From Roseateles toxinivorans (lineage in GTDB: Bacteria; Pseudomonadota; Gammaproteobacteria; Burkholderiales; Burkholderiaceae_C): a stretch of DNA of 64,000 nucleotides. The notes beneath the pieces are model-generated. The model saw only the letters and a program-made list of their open reading frames with translations. It was not told the origin of the DNA and searched no databases. The stretch lies in contig NZ_SNXS01000009.1 in assembly GCF_004362525.1 (NCBI RefSeq), positions 1 to 64,000 on the forward strand. Reading direction: 5' to 3'. This document shows, piece by piece, positions 59,384 through 64,000 of this stretch. A program made the translations under genes and the position numbers. Each line of letters starts with the position of its first letter. The stretch's first letter is position 1.

Positions 59384-59404
59384 TCCTGGTCGGCCGCCTC
59401 CTGT

Positions 59405-62110
59405 TTACGGCTGAAGTCGTCGCATCAGCCACTTCTCGACTTCCAGCACGACCAGTACCGAGAACCCAACGGCGACGATCTCGATCACGGTGCTCACATC
59501 GTGTGCCCGCGTGTGAAACAAGGCCTGCATTGGCGGCGCATAGGTGAACGCGACCTGCAGCAGCACCATCGCAGCCACTGACACCAGCACGAGCGGGGTG
59601 CCCTTGACGCCTTGCCAAGTGAACGAACGCGCTTTCAGGTAGCGAACGCTGAACAGGTAGAAGATTTCCATCGCTACCAGCGTGTTGACGGCCACGGTGC
59701 GCGCCTCCTCCAGCGAAGCACCGCGCACGAGAGCGAGCTCGAACATGCCGAAGATGCCGGCCATGAACAGTAGCGAGACGAGGCCGATACGCCAGGCCAC
59801 GAAGCTCGACAGGATCCGCTCGTTGGGCCGGCGCGGTGGGCGCCGCATGGTGTCGACCTCTGTGGGCTCGAACGCTAGCACCATGGCCAGCGCAATCGAA
59901 CTGACCATGTTCACCCACAGGATCTGCGCCGGCAGGATTGGCAGTGCTACGCCCGCGAGCACGGCGACCAGCAACGACAGCGACTCTCCACCGTTGACTG
60001 GCAGGATAAAGGCCACCACCTTGCGCAGGTTGGTGTAGATGGTGCGTCCTTCTTCCACTGCACAGGCAATGGAGGCGAAGTTGTCGTCGGCCAGCACGAT
60101 CGCGCCGGCCTGCTTCGCCGCCTCGGTGCCCTTGCGACCCATGGCCACACCCACATCCGCCTGCTTGAGCGCGGGTGCGTCATTGACTCCATCGCCGGTC
60201 ATCGCGACGACATGCCCCTCGGCCTGCAGCGCTCGCACCAGGCGCAGCTTGTGTTCGGGGCTGGCGCGTGCGAAGACCGTTGCGCGCACCGCAAGCTCTC
60301 GCAGACGGGCGTCGTCACAGGCCTCGATCTCTGCTCCGGTGACGGCTGCCGTGCCGCCATCGGCGAGGCCCAGCTGGCCTGCGATCGCCGCGGCCGTCAC
60401 CGCATGGTCCCCGGTGATCATCTTGACACCTATGCCGGCCTCGCGGCACTGTGCCACGGCCCGAACTGCCTCGTCGCGCGGCGGATCGATGATTCCCACC
60501 AGGCCCAACAGTGTCAGGCCGTGCTGCACGTCACAAGGAGCCAGTTGGGCATGTGCTAACGGCAGGTCCACCTGGGCGAGTGCCAGCACGCGGCGCCCGG
60601 CGCGCGCCTGCGCGTCAATCTGCGACTGCCAGTAGCCGGTGTCCAGCGCCTGCAGGTCGCCTTGCAAGTCGAGCTGCGCCGCGCACATCTGCAACAAACG
60701 CTCGGGCGCACCTTTGACATAGGCCACGTGGGCAGCGTCGTCGGCTGCGCGGTGCAAGGTGGCCATGTAGCGGGTTTCAGACTCGAAGGGCACGACATCC
60801 AGCCGCGGTCGCGACGCCCGCAAAGCCGCGGAGTCGACGCCGGCCTTCATCGCCAATGTGAGCAGCGCCCCTTCGGTCGGGTCGCCCGCCAACGTCCATT
60901 GCCCCTCGTGCTTCTGCAGGGCGGCGTCGTTACACAAGGCACCGGCCTGTGCGAGCTGGCGCGCGGCTGGGGACAGCAGCTCGCCGGCGGTCACCCCGCG
61001 CCAGGCGCCCTGCGGTGCGTAGCCGGCACCGTCGACCGTGAAGGTGTTGCCGGCCACGACGACCGCCTGTACGGTCATCTCGTTGCGTGTAAGCGTGCCG
61101 GTCTTGTCCGAGCAGATTACCGTAACCGAGCCCAGCGTCTCCACCGCCGGCAAACGGCGGACGACTGCATGGCGTGCCGCCATACGCTGCACGCCGATGG
61201 CCAGCGTGATGGTCATGATCGCCGGCAAGCCCTCGGGGATGGCTGCCACAGCCAGTCCCACCGCCGCCATGAACATGTCGGCCGCTGCATAGCCGCGCAC
61301 CCAGGTCCCGAATGCGAACAGCGCGGCGGCCATTGCGAGGATGACCAGGGTCAGTACGCGGCCGAACGTGGCCATCTTGCGCAGCAAAGGGGTCGGGCCG
61401 GTCTCCACCGTTTCAAGGAGGTGGCCAATGCGGCCGATCTCGGTTCGCCCCCCGGTGGAGACGACGACGGCCCGGGCCTGACCCTGCGTTACCAGAGTGC
61501 CGGCGTAGGCCATGCCCAGACGGTCGCCGATCGCGACTTCGACGGCCACCGCCTCGACGCTCTTTTCCACCGGCACCGACTCGCCGGTCAGCGCGGCCTC
61601 GTCCACGCGCAGGTTGCGTGTGTCAAGCAATCGCACATCGGCCGGCAGGCGGTCGCCGGAGGCCAGCAGCACCACGTCGCCAGGCACGAGATCGGCGGCA
61701 TCCACGTCGTGTTGGCGGCCATCTCGCAGCACCCGGGCACGCGGTGCGAGCAGGTGCCGGATGGCCAGCAGCGAGCGCTCTGCCTTGCCCTCCTGGATGA
61801 ATCCGATCACGGCGTTCAGCAGCACCACGGCGACGATGACGCCGGCGTCGACCCACTGCGCCAGCAGCGCGGTGATGCCTGCGGCAGCGAGCAGCACGTA
61901 GATCAGCAGGTGGTGGAACTGGCGCGCGAAGCGCAGCAGTTTATGCGGCGGCTGTACCTCGGCGAGGCGATTCGGGCCATGTTGTGCGAGGCGGCCGCGC
62001 GCATCTTCCTCCGACAAGCCGCGCTGCGGGTCGGTCGCGACTTGTGCGACCACAGCCGCGGCGTCCAGTGCATGCCAGGTAGGTGTCGCAGAAACGTTCA
62101 CTTCAGTCAT
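59405..62110 (-). CDS. P-type cation-transporting ATPase, type IIA-like
   Basis: A 901-residue P-type ATPase. A cation-ATPase N-terminal domain (WHALDAAAVVAQVATDPQRG) leads to the first helix pair. The actuator domain has DEAALTGESVPVEK, the fourth helix VAAIPEGLPAIMTITLA, the phosphorylation motif ICSDKTGTLTRNEMT and the hinge MTGDGVNDAPALKQADVG. The C-terminal cation-ATPase domain has four helices. The PEGLP motif fits calcium/magnesium-type (SERCA/PMCA-like) pumps; ion specificity cannot be fixed. It is divergent from uspA across a region with an FNR-type box. Confidence 0.92.
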   Translation of the reverse strand: MTEVNVSATPTWHALDAAAVVAQVATDPQRGLSEEDARGRLAQHGPNRLAEVQPPHKLLRFARQFHHLLIYVLLAAAGITALLAQWVDAGVIVAVVLLNAVIGFIQEGKAERSLLAIRHLLAPRARVLRDGRQHDVDAADLVPGDVVLLASGDRLPADVRLLDTRNLRVDEAALTGESVPVEKSVEAVAVEVAIGDRLGMAYAGTLVTQGQARAVVVSTGGRTEIGRIGHLLETVETGPTPLLRKMATFGRVLTLVILAMAAALFAFGTWVRGYAAADMFMAAVGLAVAAIPEGLPAIMTITLAIGVQRMAARHAVVRRLPAVETLGSVTVICSDKTGTLTRNEMTVQAVVVAGNTFTVDGAGYAPQGAWRGVTAGELLSPAARQLAQAGALCNDAALQKHEGQWTLAGDPTEGALLTLAMKAGVDSAALRASRPRLDVVPFESETRYMATLHRAADDAAHVAYVKGAPERLLQMCAAQLDLQGDLQALDTGYWQSQIDAQARAGRRVLALAQVDLPLAHAQLAPCDVQHGLTLLGLVGIIDPPRDEAVRAVAQCREAGIGVKMITGDHAVTAAAIAGQLGLADGGTAAVTGAEIEACDDARLRELAVRATVFARASPEHKLRLVRALQAEGHVVAMTGDGVNDAPALKQADVGVAMGRKGTEAAKQAGAIVLADDNFASIACAVEEGRTIYTNLRKVVAFILPVNGGESLSLLVAVLAGVALPILPAQILWVNMVSSIALAMVLAFEPTEVDTMRRPPRRPNERILSSFVAWRIGLVSLLFMAGIFGMFELALVRGASLEEARTVAVNTLVAMEIFYLFSVRYLKARSFTWQGVKGTPLVLVSVAAMVLLQVAFTYAPPMQALFHTRAHDVSTVIEIVAVGFSVLVVLEVEKWLMRRLQP

Positions 62111-62257
62111 CGAAAGGGCTCCGAACAAATCACAAGGGCTCACGACGACTCCCTCCGGGATGGGTACGGCGCCGCACAAGAGCATCCACAAATGCGACCG
62201 GGACTTTCGGGCTCAATATCTCCAACTACATCGTCCCGGGGGTGCCTCAGGTGGCTG

Positions 62258-62271
62258 TTGACCGGTGTCAA
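62258..62271. promoter_or_regulatory. FNR/DNR-type box TTGAC-N4-GTCAA
   Basis: TTGAC CGGT GTCAA is a perfect dyad with the spacing of the FNR/Anr/Dnr family (consensus TTGAT-N4-ATCAA). It lies 100 bases upstream of uspA and 148 bases upstream of the P-type ATPase on the other strand. Anoxic or NO-linked induction of the pair is inferred. Confidence 0.6.
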
Positions 62272-62370
62272 GTCTTGGTGCATATCGCGCCACACCGACG
62301 ATGAGCGGGGCATGATGAGCGCGTTGCCCATTGCGACTCCCGCGAGGCACTTGCTCGGAGTACATCGACG

Positions 62371-62814
62371 ATGAAGATCCTGCTTGCCATCGACGGCTCG
62401 CCGGCCGCACTGGAGGCGGCGAGGCACGGACTGCAGTTGGCGCGAGACGGCTTGCGCACCGGGTTCGTGCTCGCAACGGTGCAGGATCCTACCTACCTAT
62501 ACGAGATGGTGCTCGCTCCCAACGCCGAGGTGCTGGAACGCGTCAGCGGCGCGGTCGGCGCCCGCGCCCTTGCGGGAGCGGAGGAACTGTTCACGGCGGC
62601 CGGCGTGGCCTACGAGCGTGAAATAGGCTCCGGTGATCCGGCTACCACGCTGGTCGAAATCGCGCAGCGCTACGGTTGCACCGCCATCCTGATGGGCGCT
62701 CGCGGCATGGGCGCCCTGCGCGGGGTCCTACTGGGGTCGGTTTCGCAGGGAGTGCTGCAGAGAGCCGCAGTGCCGGTCATCATCGTCAAGCACGAACCCG
62801 AGACCGAGCAGTAA
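62371..62814 (+). CDS. Single-domain universal stress protein UspA
   Basis: A 147-residue Usp protein: KILLAIDGSPAALEAARHGL at the start and the ATP loop LMGARGMGALRGVLLGSVSQ, then VPVIIVKHEP at the end. The Gly-2x-Gly-9x-Gly-Ser pattern is intact. It lies downstream of an FNR-type box and is divergent from the P-type ATPase. Confidence 0.93.
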   Translation: MKILLAIDGSPAALEAARHGLQLARDGLRTGFVLATVQDPTYLYEMVLAPNAEVLERVSGAVGARALAGAEELFTAAGVAYEREIGSGDPATTLVEIAQRYGCTAILMGARGMGALRGVLLGSVSQGVLQRAAVPVIIVKHEPETEQ

Positions 62815-63134
62815 ATGGTCGGCGTCTTCGGCAACGAGCGGGCACCGGTGTCGTGACACGCCGTAGGCAGTATCGTCGCCGGACGTCGCAAAGTCTGCCC
62901 ATCCAGATGGTCAGACTACGCAGTGCACCACCGGCTATCGGTGACCGCTGAGCCAGATTTTGGATGCCATCAGCAATGACCGCCTCAGGATCGCTTGTTG
63001 GATCCAGTCTGCTCGCCAGCGACATAGGCCAGTTCGTGTTCGGCACAGGGCGGATCTCGGGCCGCCTGCTTCAGGCCACAGGGCCGCGCAGGCTTGCCGA
63101 AGCGATGCTGCGCACCACGCGGTGGCTGCAGCCG
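62815..63134. other. Convergent intergenic region, no assignable gene
   Basis: About 320 bases between the stops of two usp genes. A minus-strand frame around 62880-63046 is open but has no identifiable domain. No clear terminator hairpin was seen. Confidence 0.4.
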
Positions 63135-64000
63135 CTACTTCTCCCGCACGAGCAGCAGGGCTGTGCGGCAACGCGAAGCCACACGGGTGGCGACCGAGCC
63201 CATGACGGTGTGCCGGGAGGCACCGAAACCGATCGAACCCATCGCCAGCAGGTCCAGCCTGCTCTTCGTGGCCTGTGCGGCGATCGCATCGCTAGGCGCC
63301 TGCCCGACCAGGCGCATTTCGGTGGCCGTGATGCCGGCTCGGGCGAGCAGGTCGTGGGCCGGCTTGAACACGTTCTCGAATGCGGCTTTCTGCATGGCCT
63401 CGACCTGCTCCGGCTTGATGCCGGTTGGCACTTCGCGTTCGATCCAGCCTGGCACCGTGATCTTCGTCAGATCGGGAACGACGTGGATCAGCGTTACCAA
63501 GGGCGATGCGCCGAACAGGTCGCGGTGTTCGGCCACGAAGCGCGCGGCGGCGATACCGTAGGGGCTGCCGTCTAGCGCAATGCCGATCTTCAGCGAATCC
63601 CGCTTCGGAATCGCGGCCCCGCGCAAGATGAGTAACGGCTTGGTGCAAGCGACGGCCACTGTGCTCGCCACCGAGCCGAGCAGCAGTTTCTTCAATCCCG
63701 TGTCTCCGTGCGAGCCCATCACGATCAGGTCGGCCCTGTCGTTAGCGACGATCGACGCCAGGTCGTCCGCCACGGTACCGACGACGTACCGTGTCGTGGC
63801 ATTCGCGCCTGCGCGCTTGAGCGCCGCTGCGGCAGCGTTCAACGCCTTCGCCGCTTCGGCCGCGTGGTAGGACTGGACCACATCCTTTCCTAACGCACGT
63901 GCCGCGCGCGCCGGCACCTTGCATTGGAGGTTGATCAGCGCAACCTCGGTCGGGTTCTTGAGCAGGGTGGTGCGCGACGCGACGAAGGCGACGGCCGCCT
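63135..64000 (-). CDS. Tandem universal stress protein, 5' end outside window
   Basis: The visible 288 residues hold the end of one Usp domain and a complete second one. The first has LIVMGSHGDTGLKKLLLGSV and KPLLILRG; the second has LKIGIALDGSPYGIAAARFV and LLAMGSIGFGASRHTVMGSV. In-frame coding continues through the window edge (ASRTTLLKNPTEVALINLQC), so the start lies outside. It is the same domain layout as the tandem UspA at 54644-55690. Confidence 0.92.
   Translation of the reverse strand, partial: AAVAFVASRTTLLKNPTEVALINLQCKVPARAARALGKDVVQSYHAAEAAKALNAAAAALKRAGANATTRYVVGTVADDLASIVANDRADLIVMGSHGDTGLKKLLLGSVASTVAVACTKPLLILRGAAIPKRDSLKIGIALDGSPYGIAAARFVAEHRDLFGASPLVTLIHVVPDLTKITVPGWIEREVPTGIKPEQVEAMQKAAFENVFKPAHDLLARAGITATEMRLVGQAPSDAIAAQATKSRLDLLAMGSIGFGASRHTVMGSVATRVASRCRTALLLVREK

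Noticed and set aside
60662-62374. A 570-codon plus-strand frame opposite the P-type ATPase
   Set aside because: It is a mirror of conserved ATPase motifs. The composition is Arg/Gln/His-rich and there is no recognisable motif.
62964-63575. A 203-codon plus-strand frame across the last usp gene
   Set aside because: Most of it is antisense to Usp motifs; the short upstream part alone is not convincing.

Overview
The window is GC-rich, densely coded DNA from a Gram-negative bacterium. It carries a PEP-CTERM protein, a TctC/Bug-type binding protein, a Burkholderiales-style porin, NsrR with a nor operon, and many hybrid kinases. Together these suggest a denitrifying betaproteobacterium of the order Burkholderiales; this is inferred from gene families, not from a phylogenetic marker. 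No rRNA, tRNA or CRISPR array was seen.

Layout. (1) 0.1-18.3 kb is a signalling locus. It holds a PEP-CTERM protein, an IS3 transposase remnant, a REC-GGDEF protein, and three giant hybrid histidine kinases that share the same REC, HPt and C-terminal layout. The first kinase is coupled to an RsbQ-like alpha/beta hydrolase, and the third follows a solitary periplasmic binding protein. A REC-REC-PAS protein lies between the second and third. (2) 18.3-24.2 kb has a LysR remnant, a LysR/MFS divergent pair, a LytS/LytTR two-component pair and an HD-domain protein. (3) 24.2-27.2 kb has two very small cysteine-rich metallothionein-like genes with a shared 5' block. They flank a membrane protein, a small Cys/His protein and a DJ-1/PfpI protein. 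(4) 27.7-30.8 kb has an ECF sigma factor, a Tat-exported ferritin-like protein, a cytochrome c and a di-heme cytochrome. (5) 31.3-41.1 kb is a nitric oxide module. It comprises ccoG, nsrR, a hemerythrin, a DUF3079 protein, a repeat-bearing hypothetical and an orphan SdhB-type iron-sulfur protein. On the minus strand it has a 38-residue membrane peptide, a two-heme norC, norB, norQ and norD.

(6) 41.6-51.9 kb is a catabolic island next to an IS3 remnant. An XRE-cupin regulator lies beside an outward operon of RidA, a nitrate/taurine-type ABC transporter, an amidase, an ABM-type protein and a frameshifted cupin. Convergent to this are a porin, two TauD-like proteins, a second RidA and a Bug receptor. 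The two facing promoters carry the same two-part element, CGTTTCCCCTA-N14-TTTTCAAT, so the two arms look like one regulon for uptake and breakdown of an unknown, probably amide-containing, compound. (7) 52.4-64 kb is a stress region. It has a GNAT-GreA/Rnk-like fusion, a stand-alone Rnk-like protein, an operon of a tandem UspA, a 97-residue protein and a beta-helix protein, and a propeller lipoprotein. Next come three small unknown genes, a P-type cation ATPase divergent from a UspA across an FNR-type box, and a second tandem UspA cut by the window end.

The most unusual points are the twin promoter element, two TauD-family proteins lacking the metal-ligand carboxylate, the two-heme NorC with its small upstream membrane peptide, the RsbQ-hybrid kinase pair, the duplicated metallothionein-like genes, and the GNAT-GreA fusion with the UspA/beta-helix operon.
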